DNA of 64,000 nucleotides. It comes from Macrothele yani (taxonomy: Eukaryota > Arthropoda > Arachnida > Araneae > Macrothelidae). The first letter of the stretch is position 1. Every line of letters starts with the position of its first letter. Positions 25,509-36,020 of this stretch are shown here, piece after piece. The notes below the pieces were generated by a model. The model saw only the letters and a list, made by a program, of their open reading frames with translations, did not search any database and was not told where the DNA came from. The DNA lies in contig CM077011.1 in assembly GCA_039090855.1 (NCBI GenBank), forward strand, positions 25,697,001-25,761,000, given 5' to 3'. Both the position numbers and the translations under genes were made by a program.

Positions 25509-27288
25509 GCATCTGATTCTTCAAATCTATATGTAGTTCTCCTGAATTTTTGTTGTACACAACTGGATCTTTTGCTCAATCACCATTTTGTAACAGGTGA
25601 ACCATCAAGAAATTTGCAGCTTTTATTAAGCAATTACAGTGTATCATCACAAAATCTAGAAATATAGTCTTAATCAGAATTACTGTTTGCACGAGATTCA
25701 AATATATTCTGCAATCTCCTGATTCAATTTTTTTTGCATGATACATATATATAAGTTTGTTCTAGGAATAAGGGTCACTCTTTGAGATTCAGCCATCCAC
25801 AAACAGTTTTTAAACACTTTCTAACCAGTTAGGTATGATTTTTTAAAAGAATCCCAACTAACAAACAAGCAAGAAAACACACACACACACTGTATATGTA
25901 ATATTAATCAATAATCACAACTATTAATTTATTATAACAATTTAACATTTAAGTGCTAAAATAATTACATTTCTTTTAAGTCAAAAGATTGCATGTTTAA
26001 CATTTTTGGTGACATATTCTAACCTTCGCAAAAAACAGGTCTACAAGTTCAGTTGCCTTTCTTTGTGATGCACAGCTTTTGTATGCTAATTTGCCTCATT
26101 TCAAGAATCACTGCAATTCTTTTGGAAATTAATTTATGCCTTTTAAATAACATGCTCGCAATATGAAAATATTGATGGCATACTTACTTTTTATTACTTT
26201 TCAATAATGAAAACTTGTACTTGACTGCCTTTTATCTGAAAGAATACATGAAAAATTCTCAAGGCTAGGCATTATGACCTAGCAGAAACTTGAGAAGAAA
26301 AAAAAAATGATGAACATTGTGTAATTTTGTAAAATCAATTTAATGGACATACCCTTACTTCAATTAGTTAATAAGTCCTTGAGAAGTGCATTTTCTGATT
26401 TTTTTCATCTGTTCCAAAAATGTCAATCAGTCAACAAACAGTAGAGTTATAAAAGAAAATGTATGTCAATAGTGTGTGTAAATTAATACAAAACATGCAA
26501 ATTTTCCAAAATTTTGGAAGTAATTATTTGCACAGGGGAAGAAATACCCCAAATTTAAGACATGAGCATGTGATGTTCACTTATTTCAGATGAAATGAGT
26601 CAGCTGTAAGATGAGTACAATTCACAAAGGTAACATTAGAAAAATAGCTTCTTGGTTGTGAAAAGTATGTTGGGAAAATAGCTTCTGGGGGGTGGGGGAT
26701 AAATCACAACATGCAGCAGTGATTGTATGAAGAAATACAATTTTCAAAGTCATTTGCAAAAAGTTAGAGCAAAACTTGAAGCTGTACAAAACACTTTGCT
26801 TATTAAACAGAAAATTTAATCATATATTACATGTATAGGTGAAGCCCAATTAAACTTGAGTGCACACAAGATAAAATTTTCATCAGAAGAAATTTCTATG
26901 GTCTCTGTTAACAATGCTGTAATATATTAGTTTGGCTGATTTTTAGCTGCAATGGGAATCAATGCAAAGAAATCCTGCTATACCACGAAGGCCATTACTT
27001 AACATATGTTCATCAATAACTCATTATAAATGAAGGTGAAAGAAGCCATCAGTAACAAAATATTTTCATTCTCACATTACTAAATCAGAGGACATGTCAC
27101 AGTCTGTGCAATATACAATTTCTTTTATCCCATTTTTCTTTTAATGTTTTTGTTAAATGGAAGAGCTTAAGCACAGTGCTTTAAGTTGAAAATATCAACA
27201 AGATAGCTTTCAACAAGGTTTGGAAAACATAAAAAAAAAAAACTGGGTTGAGATAAAAAAACAACAATATTTTAGTTAAAATACTTAC
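25509..27288. other. PDE2 intron sequence
   Basis: AT-rich with a short (CA)n at 25876-25890. No coding sequence or element boundary recognised. Confidence 0.5.
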
Positions 27289-27434
27289 TCATACACAGGT
27301 ACGACGACTGTCTGGAGAAAGCTTATCTGCCATCTGGGAATCTGTGCTTTGCTCCTGTCCATCATTTCATTTGGTTCTAGGCCCATTGCCTTTTCTAAAT
27401 CACCTTGTGAAAAGAACTCCTTGTAGATGAGTTT
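27289..27434 (-). CDS. PDE2: PDE2-like exon: [12 protein letters not shown] segment with the purine-binding Gln
   Basis: The exon is 146 bp, 48 codons plus two bases. It begins [18 protein letters not shown] and later reads [32 protein letters not shown] is close to the vertebrate PDE2A sequence. The Gln in RWQISF occupies the position of the invariant glutamine that contacts the purine ring in all PDEs. The acceptor ends TATTGTAG and the donor is GTAAGT. It leaves phase 2, which decides how the last exon at 17577 must be read and exposes the frame problem there. Confidence 0.93.
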
Positions 27435-28726
27435 CTACAATACACATTAAAAAAATTAGAATTCCGCATAGCTAAAAATCCTGCCAGTAATGAAAGATTA
27501 TTTCTTTTAACATTAGTAAACTACAAAATATTTCATAATCTGCGTATGGGAGAGGCATATTTAAAAACAATTTTACAACATGGAGGAAGATATATCTAAA
27601 TTCTTATGAACATGTTTTTCAATATCAGACAGAGACAGAACCTTAAGACTGCAACATTTTGAAGCATAAGTACCCTTTCTGCAGACAAAGGAACAGACAA
27701 GTCAACAACATTGTTCATAAGACTGTCTCTGTTAGTAAAAAAGAACTCCTTTGATCAGTCCCTTAGAAGTGGAGACAGACAGACAATGAAAGAATGGAAC
27801 GAGCGATGTTTGAAATCTTATGCATACGTTTCCTGCCATAAAAATTTCAGCAAATTGGCATTTTGAAGCTGAAGTATTGTTCTTGTAGAAGAGAGAAAGG
27901 CAGAAGGATAGCAGAGAGAAATCAAATTGCATGCTTCCCTACATATGATTTGTATGTACATAATTAAAGTTTGGAAATGCATCAATTTCTTTTCTTTTTT
28001 TTTTTTTTTTTTTTTGCTGCGTGTGATGAATTTGTCCATGATGAACTGATGTAGTCAATGAATTAAAGCATAACTGCTTTTTCTTTTACTTTCACACCAA
28101 ATAAAAGAAATAGCATATTTGAAGCTTAAAGAAGTTCATATTATTTTCTTTCTCTGAGTTTTTTGTAATTCTTTCTTTATTAAAAGACAGTTTTTGCTTC
28201 AATCAAAAACTCTCCAGAGGACAGAAACATCTGTAAATCAATAAACTACTCAGGAAAAAGAAATATTTTAGTTTTTTCAAACTCCCTGTCCTGTATTTAT
28301 GAATGTATAAGAAAAGACTGAATAGATTGTGTTATCATGAGGCTAAGCCCTGTCCTGCTACTGCTCAGAAATAGTTCCTTTGAAACTCCCAGAATCAGGT
28401 CTTCACACAGATACAAAGTATCCATAGGAAAAAAAACTTTTACACAGAACCCACTTAGAACATCCAATTAAAACATAACAAACTGCACACAGACAATCTG
28501 AACAGAAAACATATACACAAAACAAAATTACTTTTAGAAAAACAACATGCATGCAACATTCAATCAGAAACAGGTAAATGCTATACACAACATCTGATCA
28601 GAATGCACATCATATCTACAACATCCATTAAAAAATAGCTAACTGATACACAACAGCAAATTAGGGAGCATATCACAAGTATAGTACCAGGCCTCACATT
28701 GATTTTTGAAAATCAGTTTAGGGAGT
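27435..28726. other. PDE2 intron sequence
   Basis: AT-rich; a poly(T) tract at 27985-28015. Short open frames on the minus strand (27732-27932, 28403-28588) are Ser/Phe/Cys-rich with no motif and look like chance. Confidence 0.5.
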
Positions 28727-28730
28727 TTAA

Positions 28731-29224
28731 CCCTTTAAGCGGCCATTGTACCAGAACCAAATGGTTTCCAAACTTTTCTGCGGTTCTCAAACAGAAATGG
28801 TTAGATATAGCGGCCGGGTTACCCAAAAACGATGCTAGTCCATATAGCACGAACATCATGCCACAATTTACCCAAATATGTTCACTCTCCCAAAAACATG
28901 GTCACCATGACCCAAAAACCATGCTAGTCCACCTAGCATGAACATCATGCCACAATTTACCCAAATATGTTCACTCTCTTTTGTCGAGTTGGTCGTCATT
29001 GTTATAGCTCTTTTAGGAGATGAGCAGTCAGAAAGAATTAGTGTAAATAATCCGGCTAAATTACTAGTTTAACTAACAAAGCTAATGGGAAAGCAACGAT
29101 TTTTGGTGCTCAGGTTCACATTCCAACCGCGTTCAGCCCACATTAAGATGGCAAACACATTCATTCGAGCTTATTTCAGCCCATTTGTCAACTCCGACTT
29201 AATTCGCTCCAGCCGGTTAAAGGG
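28731..29224. mobile_element. PiggyBac-type MITE (family P), complete
   Basis: TTAA (28727-28730) and TTAA (29225-29228) flank inverted ends CCCTTTAAGCGG and CCGGTTAAAGGG. A TTAA target and CCC/GGG termini are the rule for piggyBac elements. The 494-bp interior has no transposase. It contains an ~88-bp direct duplication (from CCCAAAAACGATGCTAGTCC near 28823 and CCCAAAAACCATGCTAGTCC near 28911, each ending CCCAAATATGTTCACTCTC). Confidence 0.88.
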
Positions 29225-29228
29225 TTAA

Positions 29229-29435
29229 CAGAAGTTTTCCAGAAGTCAACAACATCATCAGAACATTTTAAAGTTTAATTTATCTGAAAATGCATGGTTT
29301 CCCATTATTCAATCACTCCTTGCTACATAAACAGATAAAAACAGCAAGCATTTTTCCTTTCGTTTAAAAAAATCGAAGTTCAAAATCAGAATTTCATAAT
29401 TCTGTTGCTGTCTTTTGTTCCCCATAAAGTTATTT
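29229..29435. other. Intron spacer
   Basis: Short AT-rich gap between the MITE and the old LINE. Nothing recognised. Confidence 0.5.
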
Positions 29436-30400
29436 TCTCTGCACAGTGAACAAGCAGAAGCATCATCATCACTAAGCTGTTCTCTAAGATTCAGAAGTTA
29501 CCTCCAAAAAGAAATACAAATTACCAGATAATTTTTACTTACTGTTGCCGTATCAAACTTCTCCATTTACAGTGATCTTGACATACAACTCGGGCTTCAC
29601 TGACATCCATCACACGCCATACACAAGAACTTCTATACTTCACACTCATAATCTCTTTCTCATGCAGACACTTCTGAATCTGATCCTCCCGTGACTTCCT
29701 TGGCCTTCATCTGCCTTTCCTTCCTGCCACTTGGGCTAAAAAGATTCCTTAGTAAGCACACAAACGACTTCTATATTTCTTCTGTAGTACCCAGGTTTCA
29801 CTGCCATACATCAGAGTAGGAACAATTACACTTTCATACACAGTCATGCATGATTCTCTTGGGAACCCATCATCCCTATGAAAACCTCCCAGAGCAGCTA
29901 TGACTTTCAATGAAGAATTCACTCACCTACTAATTTCACCATCCAATTTGTTCTCTGTCAAACATGCTTTCTAAATACACAAACTCATTTACCTGGTCAA
30001 TCACTGTGCCATTTAGACATATTACATTCAGTACTACCAGTCCCTCTCTCAAAAACCATAAGACTCGTACTTTGTCAGTAACGACCTTACCAAACACTTT
30101 CCCTGGCGCGCTCAGTAGGCTAATACCACAATAATTCCTGCAGTCAGTCTGATCACCTTTTCCCTTATACAAGGGAACAATGATAGCATCTTTCCAATCC
30201 TAATTCCCAGCACAACTGGCAAATTTTAGTTAACCAGTCAATTACAGAGTCACCACCATATTGCAACATCTCGGCAGTTACACCATCAACTCCTAGAGCC
30301 TTACCATTCTGAAAAGATTTTAGAGCTTTATACATCTCTTCTCTTGAGATCCCTCCTGTGCTTCCATCCTTCACTGTGATCTTAGTGAGAGATGGCGATG
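29436..30400 (-). pseudogene. LINE reverse-transcriptase remnant (family L3)
   Basis: Minus-strand frames give ISREEMYKALKSFQNGKALG with VDGVTAEMLQYGGDSVIDWL (RT fingers), then MYKGKGDQTDCRNYCGISLL. They then jump to NGTVIDQVNEFVYLESMFDR and SETWVLQKKYRS, which belong after the palm. The palm with the catalytic YADD is therefore deleted. The 3' end (about 29436-29570) is the same as that of the fragment at 5405-5510. It is an old, internally deleted copy. Confidence 0.8.
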
Positions 30401-31539
30401 AGTTTGCCTTCTCGGGACACTCCGTGGAAACATTGGTACACAGAATAGCAACAAGGGCCTCTGTGAATCTTGGAGTGCCAGCTAATTCTGTGTGACATTG
30501 GCGAAAAGACCCAACACACTGGGTCTTGTTCCAGAATCCTTAGGTTGAATGACCAACTGGAACCATTAGCTGTGGGCTAATCCCCCACACTGATGTACTT
30601 ACCTGATTAAAAAGACACAAAGAGCAGGCAGAAGCTTTTTGAATATTAATTTTGTTTTAAACAAAAGAAAAAAATTCTTGCTTTGCCCCCATGATATAGC
30701 AAGAAGTGACTAAATAGCAAAATTAAATACAAACAAATGGAACTGTAGTGTTCAATCTGAGACAAAAGCAATTCTACAGGTCACAGAAATGGCTCGGATT
30801 CACTCATGAACTGATGAAGTACCAATTTTGAAATTTAATTACACTTTTAAAAGGGGGAAGAGGCCAAAATACTTGCTCCACTGATTGTGTTTGAAGAAAA
30901 ACAAAACTGTTAGAAATGGGAAGACATGAATTTATTAGAAAAATTCTAAAAAAATACAAAGTTGTTCTCCTTCACTATTATTAAAAACTTTAAAAATTAG
31001 AAACATGATCAGAAAAATATAAAATTTAAGAATATAATCAGGAAAAAAAAAACCCACCATAAACGCACATACAGCTCGGTCAAAAAATTCGAAATTCCAA
31101 AAATCATTGAACATTCTTATCCATGCTGTAACAATAAATTATGGCAGTTCAAAACATTTTCGCCCAGGAGACGGCATGAATACATCCAAAAAGCAAAAAA
31201 AAAAAAAACAACAACATTGAAATGTCCTGATATCTAGAACATCTGATAAATACCAAAAATGTTTAATAAATGTTAAAAACTTGAAAAGAAACTACACAGA
31301 TGCCGAATAACATTATTTCGCTGAGATTTTCGATTTTCTCGGTATATTCGGTTTCCTGTACTCTGTGGTGAAACAATGATTTCTGTAGTAACTATAGAGA
31401 GTCTGTAGTGCTTGGAGTGTCCGAGTCTTCCCTAAAGCAATGTCAAGGCATATGATGAAGTATCAAATAACGCCTATTGCTCACCCCATCAACAGGAGAT
31501 CAATCAAGAGCACGTCAGCTATAAAATACCCACCAAAAA
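30401..31539. other. PDE2 intron sequence
   Basis: Possibly the 5' side of the old LINE to about 30590, then AT-rich DNA with A runs. No gene. Confidence 0.45.
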
Positions 31540-31800
31540 CACAAGTGCTGAGAAACTGCTGGTCACCAGCTGGCAGTGATGGGCCACTGCTGGCTGAAAT
31601 CTGCTGCTCACGGCCCAGTAGCGGTATCAGTTGGCGAGCCAGTGATGGTCCTGCAGCATCGCCGTCAATTGTGGGCCTCCACCAAGCAAGTGCCACTAGT
31701 AGCCCGTTGCTGGCAACCAATGCAACCCCAACAGCAGGTGGAAGCAGCGGGACTGCGCATGCGCAGAAGCAACACTTGTTGTGTCTCTCATGGTACCAGT
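31540..31800. repeat. GC-rich CTGCTGGC-type repeat, copy 1
   Basis: A sharp GC-rich island with many CTGCTGGC, CAGTGATGGGCCAYTGCTGG and GCCCAG strings inside AT-rich DNA. The same strings recur at 33097-33390, so this is a dispersed repeat. Open frames on both strands reflect base composition. Confidence 0.5.
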
Positions 31801-31955
31801 TAGTTGAAGACGACGCTATCGCCATCGTGTTATTTTAGTGGATGTTAAGAAAAAATCCATATGTAGAGAGACGAATTAATTTCCTAATGAAATTCCACAT
31901 TGACGAAGATATCAGATTAAGCCATGAAATACTACTAGATTGCAGCCACGAAATA

Positions 31956-32002
31956 CACCCACTCCATTCCCATGAATAACGATTCATGGAATGGAGTGGG
32001 TG
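31956..32002. repeat. Short perfect hairpin
   Basis: CACCCACTCCATTCC (31956-31970) and GGAATGGAGTGGGTG (31988-32002) pair, and the inner CATGAAT/ATTCATG extends the stem to 22 bp with one bulged base and a four-base loop. Confidence 0.9.
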
Positions 32003-32860
32003 AATAACATGAAACAATTTGAAACCGCTTGAAACAAATGTCCTGGAAAACCATTAAAAAAACGTTTGTTGGAAAAAAAAAAAGAATTATATTCGCGTAC
32101 AAAATTTATTAATTATTTGAAAAAAAAAAAAAAAGCAACGCCATGTGGATATAATGTACTCATCCATGGGTTGAATACACAAGACTGGGAGGAATTTGCT
32201 TCTAGAAATAACGAAAAGTAAAATAAAATATCTTTCCTCTTTAAAACAAATGTAGCTTCAGAGAATGGAAAGGAAAGATACAACGTTAAAAATGTAAGAG
32301 AATGTGACATGAACCCGGGTAAATATATATTAATTCAATAATCTCCTTTCAAGACGACAAGGACAGTACAAAACTTTGGAAAGCACCTCTAAGTATGTAC
32401 ACTCCTTGAAAATGTGTGAAGTTCCATTAAGGTAAAAAAAAAAAAAACATCATTACGCTGAAAAAATAAATTTATGAATTATATGAAACTGACTTTTATG
32501 AAAAATACCTCGCAATTTTGTAAAATGAAAGAGGGAACCATTCGATTACATATTCCGCACAATACAGACAGCTTCAAGCACACGTACGTGTGTAGCGAAT
32601 TAGTCCGGTCAGTAGAGAGCTCTGCTCCCACGCAAACGGCACTGGTTCGATTCCACTCAGATTAAAACGGGCGTTTTCCCGGTCTGTTGAGAAAATTTCC
32701 CCAGCGCAGTGCTAAAATTCACAAGTTTCGTAAGGGGAAAAAAAAGTTGTAGCTTTGGGGAGCTGCGGTTATCCTTGATTTTTTTTTTTTTTTTTCTTCT
32801 TATGGCCACTACTGGAATTTGGAGGACAAGATTCGGCAAGCCACCAGTTACATCACGTGG
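32003..32860. other. Intron sequence before SINE copy 6
   Basis: Several A runs (32077-32086, 32121-32134, 32435-32447) and a T run (32780-32795). A GGTTCGATTCC string at 32645 resembles a B box but has no convincing tRNA around it. The last eight bases are the SINE target site. Confidence 0.45.
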
Positions 32861-33088
32861 GTTTTTTTTGTTTTTTTTTATTGGAGTTTTAACGCCCACC
32901 GTGAGAAACTCAATGGGCTATAAGCAGTCGCCCGTCCCTAATTTAGGGTCACTGGTTCCAGGGAAGGGAGAGAGCCAGTGCCGTAAGACAAACACAACAT
33001 CCATGCCTCACCGGGATTCGAACCCGGACCCCTTTCGGACGAATGATCAGAGGCCATCGCTTAGACCACTGCGCCACCGGGGCGGCCG
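32861..33088 (-). mobile_element. SINE family S, copy 6
   Basis: Intact head (GCCGCCCCGGTGGCGCAGTG on the minus strand), B box GGTTCGAATCC, full body and A-rich tail. The target duplication is TCACGTGG (32853-32860 and 33089-33096). Little divergence from copies 1 and 2. Confidence 0.93.
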
Positions 33089-33096
33089 TCACGTGG

Positions 33097-33390
33097 TTGC
33101 CGGCTGCCACTACCGGCACACTAGCGAACCACATTAGGCTAGCCATCATTTCTGGCACGTGCTGCAGGGCCGCTGAAGGGCCACTTGGGGCAGCTACTGC
33201 CTGTGATGGACAACTGATGGGGTGCCAACTATTGACCTGAACTGCTGGCCCTTCTGTTAGCCGCCCAGAGATTTTATTGATGGTTTGGCAGCGGCAACAT
33301 AGTGATGGGCCATTGCTGGCAGTACTGGTTGCCAGCAATAGCTGCTCCCACTGCTGGCCCAGCAAGACAGTTTTTTGCTGGGTAGTGTCC
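33097..33390. repeat. GC-rich CTGCTGGC-type repeat, copy 2
   Basis: Shares AGTGATGGGCCATTGCTGGC and the CTGCTGGCCCAGC theme with 31540-31800. It was probably continuous with about 32795-32860 before the SINE inserted. Confidence 0.45.
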
Positions 33391-34778
33391 AGCAGATGAA
33401 GGAAAATATCGAATTCTAGAGAAAAGACATGGGGGGGGGGGAGTCTCACTTCCCACCAGCTAAATGAGCAACGGAAGACATTGAAAAAGTTGGAAATACA
33501 ATAAATTCTGGGAGTCAAAATTAAATTTAAGGACTTTTCCAGGAGTCTGAGAGGAAATAAGGAAAAAAGGCCCATTTAAGGTTCTCTCTTTAAACTCTAA
33601 GAGGCGTACAAAACCTCCACCTACTCACTTGCCTCCTGTGTGCCGTTATATTTTTCTTCTTGTGAAGTTCCCTGTCTATGCTTTCCATCTTCAACAACGC
33701 TTCCCTGCTCTTATTCCACCTCCTCAGGAGGCAAGTGCTATCATTCGGAGACGCTTCCTAGCACGGTTAACCACTCGCCTCCAAATGGAGCACTCTCGTG
33801 CTGCCTCAACAAACACCGATAGCGTTTTTCAATCCACTTGGGCCCAATCGGCTGGGTGGTTCCATATCCACAATTTGCAGTTACATCTCAACCTATAAGT
33901 GGGATTTTTGTTGTCGCCCACGTTCACTGTAGCAAATCATGTTTTTACGTATTAATTTTGGTGCTTCGCTATTTGTGATTTTTCTGTTTTAATGTGCCAT
34001 TGAAGATAGCTCACCATGTTTCCCATGTTCTCTTCGATAATGTTGGGTTTTATGTTGTTGTATATAATTCTTCCTTCTGCACAGTTTACTGCCCACGCAA
34101 TGCCCCCTTCATTATGTTGAATATTTTTTTAAATATTAGTCACTGTGTGTATAATATAATGTAACAGGATGCCCTTCTGAGTACATTTAGCGTTATTTCC
34201 CCTTGTCACTGAATACTTCTGTACATATGTTGTAAATTTTGAATGTAGCATCACTGTTGCATTTCTGTGAATTAGTACCTAATGTTTAATCTTTAGTATG
34301 GTAGTAATACTTAATTGGAATTTGTGCATAGTATAGAATCATGTCTTGCCCTGTCTACAATACTGTAGGTAAACATTTTCGTTTGTATCGCTCGTGCTTT
34401 ATTGTCTGCCTCTCCTTCGCCCTATGTGGCGAAATAATTTTTTTTATGATTTTAACAATATTTTGTTTTACGTTTCACTGGAACTTTCCAGCTGATGTAT
34501 ATACCGCTGTATTTATTGGCAGAATTCCATTGTCATGTACATAGAAATGTTATTTTACTGAAGAATAAAGGCAATTTTGAAATGTAGTATCAGGAAATTC
34601 TGAACTAATGCTTCTGTTCATTGTGAACATGTTTAACCAAAATTCTCTTCATGCAGAAAAAAAAAAAAAAAAAAACATTAACAATCTGTCTGAAAAATTA
34701 AATGACAACCTCTGATTAAGAAAAATAATTCTATGTTTACAAGTGTCTCACAGATATTTATAAGTATCATTTACTTAC
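33391..34778. other. PDE2 intron, possibly an old LINE 3' end
   Basis: A frame at 33629-33898 (plus) contains SAIIRRRFLARLTTRLQMEH and QSTWAQSAGWF, which I do not recognise. About 700 bp downstream is AATAAAGGCAATTTTGAAAT (34564-34583), like a retrotransposon or mRNA end. A poly(A) run is at 34658-34676. An old LINE or retrocopy is possible but unproven. Confidence 0.35.
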
Positions 34779-34891
34779 AGCAATGTCTTTAGTGTTCCTC
34801 CAGTCTTTTGTCTGATCAGACAAATCACAAGATGTAACTAGTAGACTCAGCAATATGTTTTGATGCTCTTGTTCAGAAGGATCATACCCAT
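34779..34891 (-). CDS. PDE2: PDE2-like exon: TSCDLSDQTK segment with a metal-binding Asp
   Basis: This 113-bp exon, with the split Asp codon from the exon before, encodes 38 residues starting DGYDPSEQEHQ and ending WRNTKDIA. It contains SLLVTSCDLSDQTKDW. The Asp of the CDLS motif is the fourth metal ligand of class I phosphodiesterases, and SDQTK is typical of the PDE2 branch. The acceptor is a TTTTCAG tract and the donor is GTAAGT. It ends in phase 0, as the exon at 27434 requires. The reading is clean. Confidence 0.93.
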
Positions 34892-36020
34892 CTGAAAATG
34901 ATACAAATACTATTTATTATTAATTGAAAAACTATTTGGGAAAAAAATGTGTTTTCTTAAGCCACAGCATCAAGACATCATCAGCATCAAGTTTTCTCTT
35001 CCACAGCATCAAGACATCAAATCTTTTTTCGCAGTAAAATCTACTGCACTTAATTGCATAATTCCTTTGCAAATTTTATATAAAAGAGGGAAATTTTCAT
35101 CATGTACAGAGTTTCTTCAATCATTTAAAATATCTTGGTTTTGTAATCAGATACCATAAAGTGAAGTACACAGCTTGTAAAATTGTCTTAAAATTCACAT
35201 GAACAGCAACTCATGAAATAATACACGATTTCACAAAAAATTAAAAAAACTGTCAGTCTTGTACATGATAAATCAGCAATTTAGGTCCAATAGCCTGATT
35301 ACACAGAGTTCATTTAAAAACTGCATCTGATAATTTCATGTTCTGGTTATCTGAAAAATAATTATGTAAAATGCAAAAACAAAGTAAAAGATGATTTAGC
35401 AATTCCAAGCATACAAACATGCACTGTTATTATTGCATTAAACTGAAACAATAAGTCATATGTATTATTCCATTAAACTGCTATAATAACAGTTCATATG
35501 ACCTTTCATGCGCTTGGAGCAACCTAATAGAGACAGAGAAGAAATTAAATAAGGGAAGGGAGGGGGAAGGAGAGAAAAGAAAGTGAGAATAACGTAGATG
35601 AAGATACTGTTGATGCAACTTGACACCAGATGGCATTGATGGCTGGTTATGAGAGGACCATGAGCATTGTGGACATAAGACTTTCAGACAGCAGACTTTG
35701 ACAGAGAGAGTGAAGTTCTCCGTTGAAAACACCAGGGAAGAGCCTGGGCAAAACGTGTGTCCGGTGATTGGGACGGTGGACGGTATGAGGTGGTGTATAT
35801 AGTGTGTATAGTGATTTTAACTATGAATTTTTGAACCTCTTTATCTTATACGAATTTTACCTAACTTTGAGCATCAGACACTTCTGCAATTCCATGAGAA
35901 TCGAACATTAGCAAAATAGACCTAATGACCAAATACTATGCAAAGCTCCAAGTGGAACGAAACCTAACCGCAGGCCTAAAAAGATATAATATTGGACAAG
36001 ACAGTGTAAATAGTGTATAT
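34892..36020. other. PDE2 intron with the LINE target duplication
   Basis: No gene. A near-direct repeat, CACAGCATCAAGACATCA, occurs at about 34964 and 35002. TAGTGTATAT at 36011-36020 is the left target duplication of RTE copy 2. Confidence 0.5.

Noticed and set aside
31440..31838. 132-codon frame (and its 114-codon antisense) as a host exon
   Set aside because: It lies in a GC-rich dispersed repeat also present at 33097-33390, has no motif, and both strands are open, which points to composition.
32600..32665. GGTTCGATTCC near 32645 as a possible tRNA gene
   Set aside because: No A box at the right distance and no pairable acceptor stem were found.
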